Shown here: positions 37,368 through 47,317 of the stretch, piece by piece
How positions within the stretch are numbered: position 1 is the first letter of the stretch
How the letters are laid out: the number at the start of each line of letters is the position of its first letter
Source of the DNA: Pseudomonadota bacterium
Lineage (GTDB): Bacteria; Pseudomonadota; Alphaproteobacteria; Rhizobiales; Xanthobacteraceae
Direction of reading: 5' to 3'
DNA: 53,112 nucleotides
Assembly (NCBI GenBank): GCA_021811945.1
Contig: JAKAPE010000002.1
Span: 1 to 53,112, forward strand
Position numbers and translations under genes: made by a program
Notes under the pieces: model-generated
Told to the model about the DNA's origin: nothing
The model's input: the letters and a program-made list of their open reading frames with translations, nothing else
Databases searched by the model: none

Positions 37368-38110
37368 TCGCGCGGATGGACGAGGCCACGATCATAACAA
37401 CGCGCGCGCCTTCGATCGCCGGCGAAGAAGGGCGCCCGATCATCTATCTGCACGCGATATGCCGCCAATTCCGTCAGGGCGACACTACGCTCAACATCCT
37501 CAAGGAGGCGGAACTCGCGGTATGGCCAGGCCAGTCGGTAGCGCTGGTTGCGCCTTCCGGCGCGGGAAAATCCACCCTGCTGCACATCGCCGGGCTGCTT
37601 GAACATGCCGATTCCGGCGAGGTCTATATCAACTCGGCGCCGACCTCGCCGTTGACCGACGTCGAGCGCACCCGCATCCGCCGGACCGAAATCGGCTTCG
37701 TCTATCAGTTCCATCATCTGCTGCCGGAATTTTCGGCTTTGGAGAACGTGATGCTGCCGCAGATGATCCGCGGCCTCAAACGCGCCGAGGCGCGCGCGCG
37801 CGCGGCCGAGCTGTTGACTTATCTCGGTCTCAAGGAGCGGCTGACGCACCGGCCGGCAGAGCTTTCCGGCGGCGAGCAGCAGCGCGTCGCCATCGCGCGC
37901 GCCGTCGCCAATGCCCCGCGCATCGTGTTGGCCGACGAGCCGACCGGCAATCTCGACCTGCACACCTCCGAGAGGGTGTTTGCTACGCTCGGCCAATTGG
38001 TGCGCGCTTCAGGGCTCGCCGCCATCGTCGCCACCCACAACCTCGAAATTGCCGCGCAGATGGACCGCCGCGTAACCCTCCGCGAAGGTGCGGTGATGGA
38101 AATTACCTGA
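37364..38110 (+). CDS. lolD: Lipoprotein-releasing ABC transporter ATPase LolD
   Basis: ATPase of the lipoprotein export complex. Walker [11 protein letters not shown]-loop [11 protein letters not shown], signature [14 protein letters not shown], Walker [14 protein letters not shown]-loop VATHN. The GTG at 37364 overlaps the lolC stop (GTGA); an ATG at 37376 is the alternative start. 248 residues. dnaE, often next in this order, is replaced by a 260-bp gap and coaD, so a rearrangement junction may lie here. Confidence 0.95.
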   Translation: MIARMDEATIITTRAPSIAGEEGRPIIYLHAICRQFRQGDTTLNILKEAELAVWPGQSVALVAPSGAGKSTLLHIAGLLEHADSGEVYINSAPTSPLTDVERTRIRRTEIGFVYQFHHLLPEFSALENVMLPQMIRGLKRAEARARAAELLTYLGLKERLTHRPAELSGGEQQRVAIARAVANAPRIVLADEPTGNLDLHTSERVFATLGQLVRASGLAAIVATHNLEIAAQMDRRVTLREGAVMEIT

Positions 38111-38370
38111 GCAAGCCATAGACCGCTTTTTTCGGGAGGCGGACGGAATTACTCAAGACATGAGGCCGGTTATGGACGGCCTTCACGCCGCATTCCGCAC
38201 AGGTCCCAATACAGCGGCAAGTGCTTGTCTCGGCATGATTTTTGCGTCCCAGCCAAATGAGGCGCTTCTCCACAATGTGCTCGGTCTCGATCTGCAGCGC
38301 TCCAACAGCAGGATAAAGGACGCAAAGAGGCGGCTTGCGGTTGGCCGGACCAACGGGTTAGATCGCGGCC

Positions 38371-38871
38371 ATGCGGCGGAGTGCGCTCATTGCCGGGTCA
38401 TTCGACCCCATGACCAATGGTCATCTGGACGTGGTGGACAGCGCCGTGCGCCTTGCCGACCGCGTGGTGTTGGCCGTGGGCGTGCATCCCGGCAAGACGC
38501 CGCTCTTTTCCGCGGCCGAGCGCCTCGCCATGCTGGAAGAGGTGTGCGCGCCGGCTGCCCGGGCGGCGAGCTGCGAGATCGATTTCGTTACCTTCGCCGA
38601 CCTTGTGGTCGAGGCGGCGCGGCGGGCCGGCGCGACGCTGCTGGTACGCGGCGTGCGCGACGCAACCGATTTCGACTATGAGATGCAAATGGCCGGCATC
38701 AACGCGGCCATGGCAGGAGAGTTGCAAACGGTCTTCGTCCCGGCTTCGCCCGCGGTCCGCCCGATCACCGCCACCCTGGTGCGGCAGATTGCCAGTATGG
38801 GCGGCGACGTCTCCCCCTTCGTGCCGCCGCCAGTGGCGGCACGGCTGCGGAAGAAATTCGCCAAGGCCTGA
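38371..38871 (+). CDS. coaD: Pantetheine-phosphate adenylyltransferase
   Basis: Penultimate step of coenzyme A synthesis: 4'-phosphopantetheine + ATP to dephospho-CoA. 166 residues; nucleotidyltransferase HxGH-type motif [35 protein letters not shown], and a modified KMSKS-like loop [13 protein letters not shown] weak AGGGAGC-like site and no clear promoter upstream. First of a coaD-ppi-ppi-queA-tgt run. Confidence 0.96.
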   Translation: MRRSALIAGSFDPMTNGHLDVVDSAVRLADRVVLAVGVHPGKTPLFSAAERLAMLEEVCAPAARAASCEIDFVTFADLVVEAARRAGATLLVRGVRDATDFDYEMQMAGINAAMAGELQTVFVPASPAVRPITATLVRQIASMGGDVSPFVPPPVAARLRKKFAKA

Positions 38872-38906
38872 AATAACCTGAAAACGAGCCTCGTTCGAGA
38901 AATGAC

Positions 38907-39530
38907 ATGACCCGCATCCTTGCCCTGTTGTTCGTACTCGCGAGCGTTTCGCCGTCCCTCGGTCAAGGACTGACAAATCCCGGCGCGTTGCGGGAACAGG
39001 CTCCGCCGACCTACCGGGTGAAATTCGACACCAGCAAAGGCTCATTTGTGGTTGAGGTGCATCGCAATTGGGCGCCGCTCGGCGCGGACCGTTTCTATAA
39101 CCTCGTAAAAAACGGCTTTTACGACAATGCGCGCTTCTTCAGGGTGATCAGCGGCTTCATGGTGCAATTTGGCATCAACGGCGACCCGCGCGTTTCTGCC
39201 GTCTGGAGGCACGCGCGCATCAAGGACGATCCGGTGCGGCAGAGCAATCGGCGCGGCTTCATTTCCTTCGCCACCGCAGGTCCGAACACCCGCACCACCC
39301 AGGTATTCATCAACTACGGTGACAACAGCGGGCTCGATGGGCAGGGCTTTGCCCCCTTTGGTCGGGTCGTCACCGGCATGAAGGTCGTGGACAAGCTCTA
39401 CAGCGGCTACGGCGAAGGCGCTCCGGCCGGCCCCGGACCGGATCAAAGCCGGCTGCAAACCGGGGGCAACGCCTATCTGCTGCGGCACTTCGCCAGGCTC
39501 GATTACATCAAGAAAGCGACCATCCAATGA
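38907..39530 (+). CDS. Exported cyclophilin-type peptidyl-prolyl isomerase
   Basis: Catalyses cis-trans isomerisation of prolyl bonds in the periplasm. 207 residues with a signal peptide (MTRILALLFVLASVSPSLGQ). Cyclophilin core: NGFYDNARFFRVISGFMVQFG (catalytic Arg within FFRVI), TRTTQVFINYGDNSGLDGQGF and FAPFGRVVTGMKVVDKLY. The end overlaps the cytoplasmic isomerase gene by ATGA. Confidence 0.94.
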   Translation: MTRILALLFVLASVSPSLGQGLTNPGALREQAPPTYRVKFDTSKGSFVVEVHRNWAPLGADRFYNLVKNGFYDNARFFRVISGFMVQFGINGDPRVSAVWRHARIKDDPVRQSNRRGFISFATAGPNTRTTQVFINYGDNSGLDGQGFAPFGRVVTGMKVVDKLYSGYGEGAPAGPGPDQSRLQTGGNAYLLRHFARLDYIKKATIQ

Positions 39531-40033
39531 GCTCATCAAACGACAATCCGGCATGGCCTGAAGGCACCAACCCGAAGAACGCGCTCATCATCGAAACGAC
39601 GCGCGGTGAAGTGGTGGTGGCGCTCCGCAACGATATCGCTCCGGTCCATGCCGAGCGCATGAAGCTGCTCGCGCGCGAACGCTTTTATGACGACGTGCCG
39701 TTCCATCGCGTCATCGACGGCTTCATGGCACAGACCGGCGACGGTCAGTACGGCAACGGCACCGGCGGCTCGAAACATCCGAACCTGAAAGCCGAGTTCT
39801 CCGACGTGCCTTTCAAACGCGGCACAGTGGGCATGGCGCGGGCGAGCAATCCGCATTCGGCCAACAGCCAGTTCTTCATCATGTTCGAAGACGGATCATT
39901 CCTCAACGGCCAGTATACAGTCGTAGGCGAGGTCGTGCGCGGCATGGAGGCGGTCGATCAGCTCAAGCGCGGCGAGCCACCGCGCGATCCCGACCGCATC
40001 GTGCAGATGCGGGTGGCTGCGGATGCCGAATAG
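39527..40033 (+). CDS. Cytoplasmic cyclophilin-type peptidyl-prolyl isomerase
   Basis: 168 residues, no signal peptide. [21 protein letters not shown] carries the catalytic Arg, [20 protein letters not shown] the active-site floor. Start overlaps the previous isomerase gene. The paired periplasmic and cytoplasmic isomerases ahead of queA are a standing arrangement in Hyphomicrobiales. Confidence 0.95.
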   Translation: MSSSNDNPAWPEGTNPKNALIIETTRGEVVVALRNDIAPVHAERMKLLARERFYDDVPFHRVIDGFMAQTGDGQYGNGTGGSKHPNLKAEFSDVPFKRGTVGMARASNPHSANSQFFIMFEDGSFLNGQYTVVGEVVRGMEAVDQLKRGEPPRDPDRIVQMRVAADAE

Positions 40034-40098
40034 CCGTTGCGATCGACGGCTTTCTCTGCCGCCTTAATATCAACCTTAAAATCAAACTGAGACACTAC

Positions 40099-41190
40099 CT
40101 GCGTACTGATCTATTCGACTTCGAATTGCCGCAGGACCGTATCGCGCTGCGACCGGCCGCGCCCCGCGACTCCGCCCGGCTCCTCTTGATACGCCCGGAC
40201 GCGGCCGCCGCCGCCTTCGAGGATCGCGCGCTGCGCGACCTGCCGACGCTGCTGCGCAAGGGCGATGCCCTCATCGTCAACGACAGCAAGGTGATCGCGG
40301 CGCGCCTTCATGGCCGCCGCCTCGGTCGCGGCGCATACGAGCCGGCGATCGAGGCGACGTTGGTGAAGCGGCTCGATGGTTCGCGCTGGACCGGCTTGGT
40401 GCGGCCGGCAAAACGCCTGGCGATCGGCGACGTCGTGCGCTTCGGAGCCGAGGGCAAGGTGTGCTTTCTCGACCAGCTCGACGCCACGGTTGAGGCCAAA
40501 GGGGAGGGCGGCGAGGTGACGCTTGCGTTCGCTTTCCACGGCGCTGTGCTCGATCAAGTGCTCAAAGAGCGCGGCAACATGCCGCTGCCGCCCTATATCG
40601 CCGACCGCCGCGCTGCCGACGAGCGCGACCGCAGCGATTACCAGACCATGTTCGCACGCGAGCTGGGATCGGTTGCCGCGCCCACCGCAGGTCTGCATTT
40701 CACCGAATCGCTGGTGCGGGACTTACGTAATCACGGCATCGCGCTTCACCGCGTAACGCTGCATGTCGGTCCCGGTACGTTCCTGCCCGTCAAGGCGCAG
40801 GATACCTCCGCGCATCGCATGCAATCGGAATGGGGCAGCATAAGCGCCGAGACGGCGACGGCGCTGAACGCGGCGCGACGCGGCGGAGGACGCATAGTCG
40901 CCGTCGGCTCGACCTCGCTGCGGCTTCTCGAAAGTGCGGCGGCGGAAGACGGCACGCTGTCCGCTTTTTCCGGCGAAACCGCGCTGTTCATTACACCCGG
41001 CTATCGCTGCCGTGCCGTCGACGCCATGCTGACCAATTTCCATTTGCCGCGCTCGACTCTTTTCATGCTGGTCTGCGCCTTCAGCGGGCTTGAGACCATG
41101 CGGCGCGCCTATGTCCATGCCGTCGCCGCCGGCTATCGCTTCTACTCCTACGGCGACGCCTGCCTGCTGTTTCCTGCGCCCCAGCTCTGA
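40099..41190 (+). CDS. queA: tRNA preQ1(34) S-adenosylmethionine ribosyltransferase-isomerase, apparent CTG start
   Basis: Adds the epoxycyclopentanediol moiety to preQ1 in tRNA, using SAM, in queuosine synthesis. Core motifs: [49 protein letters not shown] and [17 protein letters not shown]. The family N-terminus (M)RxDLFDFxLPxxRIALRPA is encoded here as CTG-CGT-ACT-GAT-CTA-TTC-GAC-TTC-GAA-TTG; the first canonical start, TTG at 40126, would remove the conserved RTDLFDFE. No ATG, GTG or TTG lies in frame upstream. I therefore place the start at CTG 40099 (363 residues). tgt follows with a one-base overlap. Confidence 0.9.
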   Translation: MRTDLFDFELPQDRIALRPAAPRDSARLLLIRPDAAAAAFEDRALRDLPTLLRKGDALIVNDSKVIAARLHGRRLGRGAYEPAIEATLVKRLDGSRWTGLVRPAKRLAIGDVVRFGAEGKVCFLDQLDATVEAKGEGGEVTLAFAFHGAVLDQVLKERGNMPLPPYIADRRAADERDRSDYQTMFARELGSVAAPTAGLHFTESLVRDLRNHGIALHRVTLHVGPGTFLPVKAQDTSAHRMQSEWGSISAETATALNAARRGGGRIVAVGSTSLRLLESAAAEDGTLSAFSGETALFITPGYRCRAVDAMLTNFHLPRSTLFMLVCAFSGLETMRRAYVHAVAAGYRFYSYGDACLLFPAPQL

Positions 41191-42335
41191 TGCCGGACTC
41201 CTTCTCCTTCCTCCTCCTCGCGACCGACGGTGCCGCGCGCGCAGGCGAGATGACGACAGCACATGGCGTTGTGCACACGCCGGCGTTCATGCCGGTCGGC
41301 ACGTTAGCCGCGGTCAAGGGCGTCCATCCGCACGATGTGCGTGCTGCCGGCACCGAGATTTTGCTTGCCAACACCTATCATCTGATGCTGCGGCCTTCGG
41401 CCGAGCGTATCGCCACCCTCGGGGGACTGCATCAGTTCATGCGCTGGCCCTATCCGATCCTCACCGATTCCGGGGGGTTTCAGGTGATGTCGCTTGCGCC
41501 GCTGCGCCAAGTGACGGAGCAGGGCGCCGCCTTCCGTTCGCACATCGACGGCGCGATGGTCGAGTTGACGCCGGAGCGGGCCGTGGAGGTACAGATTCTC
41601 CTCGGCTCCGACATCGCCATGCAGCTCGACGAGTGCGTGCGTCTGCCCGCCGGGCGCGGCGAGATCGAGCGGGCCATGAAGCTTTCCCTGCGCTGGGCCG
41701 AGCGGTGCAAGGAGGCATTCGAAAGAGCTCCGGCCGGCCAGGCCTTGTTCGGCATCGTGCAGGGCGGCGACAATCCGAAGCTGCGCGCCGAGAGCGCGCG
41801 CGTGCTGACCGCCATCGGCTTTCACGGCTACGCCATCGGCGGCCTCGCCGTCGGTGAAACGCAGGAGGTGATGCTTGGCGTTGCGGCGGAAACCGCGGCG
41901 GCATTGCCGGCGGCGCAGCCGCGCTATCTCATGGGTGTCGGCACGCCGGGGGATATTCTCGAAGCGGTAGCGCGCGGGATTGACATGTTCGACTGCGTGC
42001 TGCCGACCCGCAACGGCCGCCACGGCCTTGCCTTTACCCGTTTCGGCCCGATCAATATCAAGAATGCGCGCCATGCCGACGATCCGCGCCCGCTTGATGC
42101 GGAGAGCCGCTGCCCTGCCGCGCGCGAGTTCTCGCGCGCCTACCTGCATCATCTGTTCCGTGCCGGCGAGGCGCTCGGCGGCACGCTCCTCTCCATCGTC
42201 AATCTCTCCTATTACCAGGACCTAGTGGCGGGCGCCCGCGCGGCCATCAGCGCCGGGCGTTTTACCGATTATGTCGGAGAGACGAAGGAGCAATGGATAG
42301 CGAGACGCGACAAGCGCGGCCGTCAGGCAGAGTGA
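41190..42335 (+). CDS. tgt: tRNA-guanine transglycosylase
   Basis: Exchanges guanine-34 for preQ1 in tRNAs with GUN anticodons. 381 residues. Catalytic Asp region [14 protein letters not shown], base-recognition GLAVGE and [14 protein letters not shown] with the nucleophilic Asp. The C-terminal zinc site is unusual: where most bacteria have C-x-C-x2-C, this protein has SRCPAARE, keeping one Cys and the later His (AYLHHLF). I recall rhizobial enzymes looking alike, so this is probably a clade feature. Same transcription unit as queA. Confidence 0.96.
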   Translation: MPDSFSFLLLATDGAARAGEMTTAHGVVHTPAFMPVGTLAAVKGVHPHDVRAAGTEILLANTYHLMLRPSAERIATLGGLHQFMRWPYPILTDSGGFQVMSLAPLRQVTEQGAAFRSHIDGAMVELTPERAVEVQILLGSDIAMQLDECVRLPAGRGEIERAMKLSLRWAERCKEAFERAPAGQALFGIVQGGDNPKLRAESARVLTAIGFHGYAIGGLAVGETQEVMLGVAAETAAALPAAQPRYLMGVGTPGDILEAVARGIDMFDCVLPTRNGRHGLAFTRFGPINIKNARHADDPRPLDAESRCPAAREFSRAYLHHLFRAGEALGGTLLSIVNLSYYQDLVAGARAAISAGRFTDYVGETKEQWIARRDKRGRQAE

Positions 42336-42492
42336 ATGCGACCGCCGCATCCGGCCTGAACGGAGCGGACGTGGGTTCGCAGAGCGCGTAATCTTGATGC
42401 CGGCGCGCTCCATCGGGGGAGAGCGCCAAAAAAATCGTAGCCGGGCGCGATCAGCGCGGCAACCCTTTAGGCGCCGCATAGCGTTGCCTTCG

Positions 42493-42957
42493 CTAGGCGA
42501 GACGCTGTTCGAGTTCGCGCAGCAGCGGTTGCTGGTAAGCGAGAATTTTCCCCATCGCGATAGGCAGCGGAAAGTAGGCGATGCGGTCGATTTCCGGAAA
42601 GCGCTGCCGCCGGCCCGATTTCGGGGGCCACTCGATCTCGAAGAAATTACTGGCGAAGGCGGCAAGATCGAAATCGGCCGCGAACGCCCACGCATGCACC
42701 ACCTTGCCGTTCTTCTCTCTGACCGGAACCAGCGCGATAAACTCGCCAACGGCGGCAAGGTTGGTTTCTTCGGTGAATTCGCGCTGCGCCGTGGCGAGGA
42801 GATCGGCGCCGGGCTCGGCGAGGCCCTTGGGGATGGTCCACGCCCCGGCATCCTTTTTCGCCCAGAACGGGCCGCCCGGGTGCGCAAGCAAGACTTCAAT
42901 GGCGTTCCTGCGGCGAAACGCCAGCAAGCCCGCGCTGACCTCTGCCCTGCGACGCAT
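42493..42957 (-). CDS. NUDIX hydrolase
   Basis: Hydrolyses a nucleoside diphosphate linked to another moiety; substrate not predictable. 154 residues from ATG 42957 (a GTG five codons upstream is also possible). NUDIX box: GLAEPGADLLATAQREFTEE (G-x5-E-x7-REx-x-EE pattern with the metal-binding RE..EE). WTIPKG precedes it, typical of the diadenosine-polyphosphate/MutT-like group. It stands alone, antisense to its neighbours. Confidence 0.9.
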   Translation of the reverse strand: MRRRAEVSAGLLAFRRRNAIEVLLAHPGGPFWAKKDAGAWTIPKGLAEPGADLLATAQREFTEETNLAAVGEFIALVPVREKNGKVVHAWAFAADFDLAAFASNFFEIEWPPKSGRRQRFPEIDRIAYFPLPIAMGKILAYQQPLLRELEQRLA

Positions 42958-43138
42958 CGGCGCAACCTTCACAAAACTGCGGCTCTCTACCGCAGGCCTT
43001 TTCCGACAAGGCTTGCCAAACCCGTGGTCTGCATGATTTTGTCACGATTACGCCCACAATGCCGGCTTCCTCGCCCGTGCTCGTCGAGCGCGGAGGGGGC
43101 CGACGCAAATCTGTTTTTCTGCACGGGAGCCAAAGCCA

Positions 43139-44305
43139 ATGCGATATCGATTTGTCGCTGCTCTTGCCGCCATCGCGGCATTGCTTGCGCCAGCCGCAAG
43201 AGCCGACCAAGCGCCCAAAGGCGTCAAGGGCCTATACCTGCTGAGCGACTATCCGGCGGTAACCTTGCGGCCGGGAGAGACCTCGTCGGTCAGTCTGCGG
43301 CTGCAGAATTACGACATGGCCCCGGAGCGGCTCGGCCTCGCGGTTTCCGGCGTTCCTTCCGGTTGGAAGGTTACGCTGATGGGTGGCGGCCAGCCGGTTG
43401 CGGCTGCGATGCCGGCGACCAATTCTTCGGTCTCACTCGACTTGCATCTCGACGTGCCGAAGAGCGCTGCGATCGGCACGCGGACGTTTACCGTCACCGC
43501 CAGCGATAACTCGACTAAACTGGAGCTGCCCATCGCGGTGACGCTCGCCAAGGAGCTGCCGGCCAAGCTGACGGTCACGCCGCAACTTCCCGAATTGCGC
43601 GGCAACTTGCGAGCGAGCTTCAGCTATACGCTCGACATCAAGAACGACAGCGGCAAGAAGCTCATCGTCGGTCTCGCGGCACAGACGCCTCAGAATTTCG
43701 ATGCCTCGTTCACCCAGCAGTACGACAGCCAGGAGCTGAACGCAGTGCCGATCGATGCCGGCCAAACCAAGGACGTGAAGCTTAAAGTCACGCCACCGAA
43801 CACGGCTTCAGCCGGACGCTACAAGGTCGTCGCCCGCGTCAGTGCCGAAGGCGCCTCGGCCACCGCCGACCTCACGCTCGACATCACTGGTCAACCGCGG
43901 CTCGACGTCAGTGGCCGCGAGGGACTTGTCTCCACGCGCGCCGTCGCCGGCAAGCAGACCTCGGTGCCGGTTGTGATCACCAATACCGGCACCGCGCCCG
44001 CCGACGACGTCGAACTCGACGGCTCGGCGCCCAGCGGCTGGAAGATCAGCTTCAATCCGAAGGCGATCGACCGCATCGCGCCGAACGCTCATAAGGAGGT
44101 ACAGGCGCTGATCACGCCGACGGACAAGGCCATCGCCGGCGATTATGTCACCACGATCCGCGCCTCGAGCCGCGGCGAATCGGCCTCCACCACCTTTCGC
44201 GTCACGGTAACGACCTCGACGCTGTGGGGCATCGCCGGCGTCGGCATCATCGGCGTGGCGCTCCTTGTCATGGTCGGTGCAGTAGCGAGGTTCGGTCGGC
44301 GATGA
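43139..44305 (+). CDS. Exported NEW3/COG1470-like protein linked to an ABC transporter
   Basis: 388 residues: signal peptide ([22 protein letters not shown]), three or so immunoglobulin-like beta-sandwich repeats of the alpha-galactosidase NEW3 type (each with a [12 protein letters not shown] / [20 protein letters not shown] block and SGWKV/SGWKI), and a C-terminal membrane anchor ([20 protein letters not shown]) ending FGRR. It is therefore a periplasm-facing, membrane-anchored adhesion-like domain protein. Its last bases overlap the ATPase start (ATGA). COG1470 proteins next to NosF/NosY-like transporters recur in rhizobia; the transported substrate is unknown. Confidence 0.8.
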   Translation: MRYRFVAALAAIAALLAPAARADQAPKGVKGLYLLSDYPAVTLRPGETSSVSLRLQNYDMAPERLGLAVSGVPSGWKVTLMGGGQPVAAAMPATNSSVSLDLHLDVPKSAAIGTRTFTVTASDNSTKLELPIAVTLAKELPAKLTVTPQLPELRGNLRASFSYTLDIKNDSGKKLIVGLAAQTPQNFDASFTQQYDSQELNAVPIDAGQTKDVKLKVTPPNTASAGRYKVVARVSAEGASATADLTLDITGQPRLDVSGREGLVSTRAVAGKQTSVPVVITNTGTAPADDVELDGSAPSGWKISFNPKAIDRIAPNAHKEVQALITPTDKAIAGDYVTTIRASSRGESASTTFRVTVTTSTLWGIAGVGIIGVALLVMVGAVARFGRR

Positions 44306-45276
44306 GCACGGATGTCGTCATCGAGGCCAAAGGCCTCACCAAGAACTACGGACAGGCGGTCGCCGTCGATCACATTTCCTTCGCCGTCGGACGCGGGGAG
44401 ATTTTCGGTCTCCTCGGTCCCAACGGCGCCGGCAAGACGACGACGATCCTGATGCTGCTCGGCTTGACCGACATCTCCGCCGGCGAAGTGCGCGTGCTCG
44501 GCTTCGATCCGGCGCGCGAGCCGCTTTCGGTCAAGCGCCGCGTGGGCTACCTGCCGGACACGGTCGGCTTCTACGACGGGCTCACCGCCGCCGACAACCT
44601 GCGTTATACGGCGCGGCTGATCGGCTTCAAGAGATCCGAGCGCGAGAAGCGCGTGACCGAGGCGCTCGATCAGGTCGGATTGGCCGAGTTCGCGGAAAAG
44701 CGCGTCGGCACTTTCTCCCGCGGCATGCGTCAGCGTCTCGGCCTCGCCGAGATTCTCATGAAAGGCGCCCAGATCGCCATCCTCGACGAGCCGACGTCAG
44801 GACTCGATCCACACGCCACCACCGAACTGCTTGCCATCATCCGCGGCTTGAAGAGCGAGGGAGTTTCCGTCCTCCTGTCGTCGCACCTGCTCGATCGTGT
44901 GCAGAGCGTGTGCGATCGCGTCGCGCTGTTCAGCGGTGGCCGCATCGCGCTCATGGGCTCGGTCGCCGAGCTCGGCCGCGAGGTGCTCGGCGGCGGCTAC
45001 GTGGTGGACATCGAGGCAGAAGGCGCCGGTTTCGCCGAACGGCTTGCGCTCATTCCCGGAGTAAGCGGCGTTGAAAAGACCGGGATCGGCAAGCTGCGCC
45101 TGCACGCCGATCGCGACGTGCGTTCGGAAGCGGCGGCCGAGGTGGTGGCGATGCACGGCCGCCTCAAATATCTCGGCGTGCAGGAAGTGAGCCTCGACGC
45201 CATCTACAGCCGCTATTTCGAGACGCGGCCCGACGAAGAAATGACGATGAAAGAAGGAGCGCGACATGCGGCGTGA
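44302..45276 (+). CDS. ABC transporter ATP-binding protein (CcmA/NosF-like)
   Basis: 324 residues from ATG 44302. Walker [13 protein letters not shown], signature [14 protein letters not shown], Walker [15 protein letters not shown]-loop [10 protein letters not shown]-terminal extension of about 90 residues ([20 protein letters not shown]) is typical of ATPases paired with ABC-2 permeases. It overlaps the permease gene by 11 nt and the upstream NEW3 gene by 4 nt, so the three proteins form one unit, probably an exporter. Confidence 0.92.
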   Translation: MSTDVVIEAKGLTKNYGQAVAVDHISFAVGRGEIFGLLGPNGAGKTTTILMLLGLTDISAGEVRVLGFDPAREPLSVKRRVGYLPDTVGFYDGLTAADNLRYTARLIGFKRSEREKRVTEALDQVGLAEFAEKRVGTFSRGMRQRLGLAEILMKGAQIAILDEPTSGLDPHATTELLAIIRGLKSEGVSVLLSSHLLDRVQSVCDRVALFSGGRIALMGSVAELGREVLGGGYVVDIEAEGAGFAERLALIPGVSGVEKTGIGKLRLHADRDVRSEAAAEVVAMHGRLKYLGVQEVSLDAIYSRYFETRPDEEMTMKEGARHAA

Positions 45277-46228
45277 AGGCTCGGCCTTCTCCGGCCTGGG
45301 GGTGGTCATGCTCAAGGAGCTTTCCGACCACCTCACCAGCGTGCGCATGCGCGTACTCGAATGGCTGGTGGTCCTGGTAGCGCTTGCCGCGCTCTACGGC
45401 GCGGTGCAGCAGATCGAGGACACGACGGCGCAGGACCCGTTCCTGTTCTTGCGCCTGTTCACCACGTCGCGCGATCCGCTGCCCTCGTTCGTCTCGTTTA
45501 TCTCCTTCCTGGTGCCGCTGATGGCGATCGGGCTCGGCTTCGACGCCGTCAACGGCGAATACAATCGCCGCACGCTGTCGCGCATTCTCGCCCAGCCGAT
45601 CTATCGCGACGCGTTGCTGTTCGGCAAGTTTCTTGCCGGGCTGGTGACTCTGGCGATCAGCCTTATCACGCTGTGGCTGATCGTGATCGGTCTCGGCCTG
45701 TTGTTGATCGGCGTCCCGCCGGGCGGCGAGGAGATCGGCCGAAGCTTTCTCTTTCTCTTTGTCACGATCGTCTATGCCGGCGTGTGGCTGACGTTGGCGC
45801 TCCTGTTTTCCGTCCTGTTCCGCTCACCGGCCACCGCGGCGCTGGTGACGCTGGGCGTGTGGCTGTTCCTGATGTTCATTTGGCCGGTGCTCGCCGGCGC
45901 GGTGGCGCAAATTATCGCGCCGCCGGACCCGCGCTACCTGGCGCTGGGCCTGCAGACCCCGGCGACGGCGGTGACGGAGCAGATCCTGGCGCGCCTGTCG
46001 CCTTCGACCCTGTTCGCCGAGGTCGTGGTGGCGCTGCTCGATCCGACGACGCGGTCGCTCGGACCGATTTATCTGAGTCAGCTCCAGGGCGCCGTGCTTG
46101 GTGCGCCGCTGCCCATCGGCGAGAGCATGCTGATCGCCTGGCCGCAGACGGTGGGGATGATCGCCAGCGCCATCCTGGTCTTCGTTGTCGGCTATGTGAT
46201 CTTCCAGCGCCAGGAAGTGCGCGCCTGA
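45266..46228 (+). CDS. ABC-2 type permease (NosY-like)
   Basis: 320 residues with about six transmembrane segments: roughly 30-48, 72-96, 125-152, 160-190, 195-220 and 292-312. [21 protein letters not shown] is the conserved loop after the second segment of NosY/ABC-2 proteins. A soluble stretch with [16 protein letters not shown] precedes the last segment. The start lies within the ATPase gene. Confidence 0.9.
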   Translation: MRREGSAFSGLGVVMLKELSDHLTSVRMRVLEWLVVLVALAALYGAVQQIEDTTAQDPFLFLRLFTTSRDPLPSFVSFISFLVPLMAIGLGFDAVNGEYNRRTLSRILAQPIYRDALLFGKFLAGLVTLAISLITLWLIVIGLGLLLIGVPPGGEEIGRSFLFLFVTIVYAGVWLTLALLFSVLFRSPATAALVTLGVWLFLMFIWPVLAGAVAQIIAPPDPRYLALGLQTPATAVTEQILARLSPSTLFAEVVVALLDPTTRSLGPIYLSQLQGAVLGAPLPIGESMLIAWPQTVGMIASAILVFVVGYVIFQRQEVRA

Positions 46229-46250
46229 CGAACCGCGAGGCGCAAGGCGC

Positions 46251-46281
46251 AAAGAAAAAGGGTGGCCCTGAGGACCACCCT
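46251..46281 (-). terminator. Terminator of the DUF1236-like gene
   Basis: A 7-bp stem AGGGTGG / CCACCCT, extendable by two pairs after a mismatch, is followed on the minus strand by CTTTTTCTTT. It lies just past the stop codon of the minus-strand exported-protein gene and 22 bp past the permease gene, so it may serve both. Confidence 0.7.
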
Positions 46282-46303
46282 CTCGCAGCCGACCAAAGGC
46301 TGA

Positions 46304-47020
46304 TCAGACCGGGACGACGGCCACGATCTGGAAGGTATACGGATTGACGATCACCACTTCGTCCTGGAAGACAAAATAGCGCATACCGCGCCAACCCGGG
46401 TAGATCCTTATCAGCGTTCCCGGCACGGGCGCGACGTGGAAGGTGCGCGGTATCGTCGTGCCTACGGCGACGGCGAACGGCGCTTGGGCCGCTCGCGGCG
46501 CGCGAGGTGCGTTGAAGACCGTGTTGCGGATCGTGGTGCGCTGTTGCGGAGAAAGCATAGGCGGCGCGGCGGCATTGCCCTGCAAACCCTTCAGTCCTTT
46601 GTTCTGCTGGGCGAATCTGGCCCTGTTCCGCTGGGTGAATCTACCCTTGTTCTGCGCCGCGAATTTGCCCCGGCGGTTCGCTCGGCCCTGATACATCGCT
46701 CCCCGATTTTGCTTTTGCATTGCGTATCCGGGATGCTTGCTGATGCGTGTGCTGGCCGTCTTCTTGTGCATTGCGTATCCGGGACGCTTGCTGAGGCGCG
46801 CCGTCTTCTTGCCACGGTTGACTCGCTGGGCGCTTTTGACGCCCTTTGTCTTCGTGGTTGCACGGCTCTGCTTGCTCATCTTGCCGGCCTGCGAAGATTG
46901 CATGGTCGCCTGCGGCGCCTTGGCCTTATGCGAAGCCTCCTGCGCCGAGGCGAAGCCGACGGCCGCGGCAAAGGCAAGGGCCGTGGCGCCGGCGAGGAAG
47001 ATGTTCCGCTGGTATCTCAT
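46304..47020 (-). CDS. Exported basic repeat protein with DUF1236-like C-terminus
   Basis: 238 residues from ATG 47020. Signal peptide (MRYQRNIFLAGATALAFAAAVGFASAQ), then a long, very basic, low-complexity region with internal repeats: SKRPGYAMHKK and SKHPGYAMQKQ; QNKGRFTQRNRARFAQQNKG. The C-terminal part (LIRIYPGWRGMRYFVFQDEVVIVNPYTFQIVAVVPV at the end, cited as PGWRGMRYFVFQDEVVIV) matches the DUF1236 end domain. Likely periplasmic; function unknown. The Lys/Arg/Gln-rich middle might bind nucleic acid or acidic polymers. Confidence 0.8.
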   Translation of the reverse strand: MRYQRNIFLAGATALAFAAAVGFASAQEASHKAKAPQATMQSSQAGKMSKQSRATTKTKGVKSAQRVNRGKKTARLSKRPGYAMHKKTASTRISKHPGYAMQKQNRGAMYQGRANRRGKFAAQNKGRFTQRNRARFAQQNKGLKGLQGNAAAPPMLSPQQRTTIRNTVFNAPRAPRAAQAPFAVAVGTTIPRTFHVAPVPGTLIRIYPGWRGMRYFVFQDEVVIVNPYTFQIVAVVPV

Positions 47021-47148
47021 TCGGCTGTCTCCTCTCTGTGGCATACGTGTGCGTATGCGGTCCTACCAGCGAACGCGTGTTCGACCGGAAAGTTTCGCTT
47101 TCCTTGGGTATTTTACCCGCGCCCAACCCCGTCAGCGCCGCCGGGCGT

Positions 47149-47264
47149 GAATTCTGCTAATTTGTTCATGTGGAGCGAAGCCTTTGATATCGGCCGAGAT
47201 CAGTAAGGGACGGGGATCGCCTGTCTTGTGCGCCGCAAGGCGCGAATTCTGCTAATTTGTTCAT
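47149..47264. repeat. 21-bp perfect direct repeat upstream of mccB
   Basis: GAATTCTGCTAATTTGTTCAT occurs at 47149-47169 and 47244-47264, 95 bp apart, each inside a longer imperfect match (GCGCCGC...GGCG.GAATTC ... TGGA). They lie between the divergent DUF1236-like gene and mccB. They may be operator sites, or the product of a local duplication. Confidence 0.8.
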
Positions 47265-47317
47265 CTTGGATGATGGGGCCCGGCCGTAACGCCTGCCAAA
47301 ATGCGAAGGGAGAAATC

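Noticed and set aside
38160-38681. ORF overlapping the 5' half of coaD
   Set aside because: Its second half is an out-of-frame copy of coaD, and the first half (38160-38370) has no family signature.
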